Origin: an uncultured Eubacteriales bacterium
GTDB taxonomy: Bacteria > Bacillota > Clostridia > Christensenellales > UBA1242
Reading direction: 5' to 3'
Assembly: GCA_949031345.1 (NCBI GenBank)
Contig: CARNVA010000003.1
Span: 1-14,476, forward strand
DNA length: 14,476 nucleotides
The notes under the pieces are model-generated. The model worked only from the letters and a program-made list of their open reading frames with translations. It was not told the origin of the DNA and did not search any database. The position numbers were made by a program, and so were the translations under genes. Within the stretch, counting starts at the first letter, position 1. Each line of letters starts with the position of its first letter. Positions 14,286 to 14,476 of the stretch are shown here, in pieces.

Positions 14286-14476
14286 ATCTTTATCTATAAT
14301 TATTTTTATCTCATCTTCTAATTTTTGTCTTTCTTTGCTTTCAATAAATAATACTCTTAAATCTTTATATGCTATGTCTTTAGTTAAACTTTTAATTTCC
14401 TCTTCATTTAAATAGGCTGAAAGACCTATAAAAATAACCAATTTTATTTTGCTTAATTTGCTATGAACATTTATAT
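14271..14476 (-). CDS. csn2: type II-A CRISPR adaptation protein Csn2, C-terminal part only
   Basis: An open frame runs in from the window edge and ends at a TAA at 14271-14273, giving about 67 C-terminal residues. The piece KLVIFIGLSAYLNEEEI is followed by LRVLFIESKERQ and the ending IIIDKDLCEI. The strand-turn-helix then IIDKDLC close is typical of Csn2, the ring-forming protein that binds DNA ends during spacer acquisition in type II-A systems. Its position directly before the leader, on the same strand as the array, is the standard cas9-cas1-cas2-csn2-leader-array order. The start and the other cas genes lie beyond the right edge. The fragment is cut by the window, not damaged. Confidence 0.88.
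   Translation of the reverse strand, partial: INVHSKLSKIKLVIFIGLSAYLNEEEIKSLTKDIAYKDLRVLFIESKERQKLEDEIKIIIDKDLCEI

Overview
The window is strongly AT-rich DNA from a low-GC, Gram-positive-type bacterium, most likely an uncultivated Clostridia-like Bacillota. Support for this is AGGAG-type ribosome sites, sigma-A-type promoters and a type II-A CRISPR-Cas locus. TGA acts as a stop (it ends cmk at 1259), so the mycoplasma genetic code is not in use. I cannot name a species.

Left part (1-5215), housekeeping and hypothetical genes. On the minus strand, a clear promoter drives cmk (cytidylate kinase) followed by an unrecognised gene, closed by a strong hairpin terminator at 118-150. Divergent on the plus strand is a family 6 uracil/hypoxanthine-DNA glycosylase. 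Next come a small unknown minus-strand gene, a decayed fragment of a GLUG-like surface protein (3042-3365), a YgjV-family membrane protein (+) and a zinc-ribbon DUF2225-like protein (-). The last two converge on a shared bidirectional terminator. The glycosylase and YgjV genes both have a promoter whose -10 box ends only 7-8 bases before the ATG, so both mRNAs are probably leaderless.

Middle part (5216-12725), a cell-surface polysaccharide locus in two divergent arms. The minus arm holds a GT4 glycosyltransferase, an ABC-2 polysaccharide-export permease, and a 614-residue protein that joins the matching export ATPase to a GT8 glycosyltransferase. The plus arm holds an unknown small protein, an initiating undecaprenyl-phosphate sugar phosphotransferase, a Wzy/WaaL-like polymerase or ligase, and a small-multidrug-export-family membrane protein. 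A glycan would be started on undecaprenyl phosphate, extended by GT4 and GT8, exported by the ABC transporter, and polymerised or ligated by the Wzy/WaaL-like protein. No Wzx flippase is visible. The divergent control region (9208-9470) carries repeated AATTGCTT half-sites and two Spo0A-box-like heptamers.

Right part (12726-14476), a type II-A CRISPR locus read on the minus strand: the C-terminus of csn2 (cut by the window edge), a leader with promoter and an ATTTGAG leader-anchoring motif, 21 perfect 36-bp repeats plus one degenerate terminal repeat, and 21 spacers of exactly 30 bp. A minus-strand terminator follows. cas9, cas1, cas2 and the tracrRNA are presumably to the right, outside the window.
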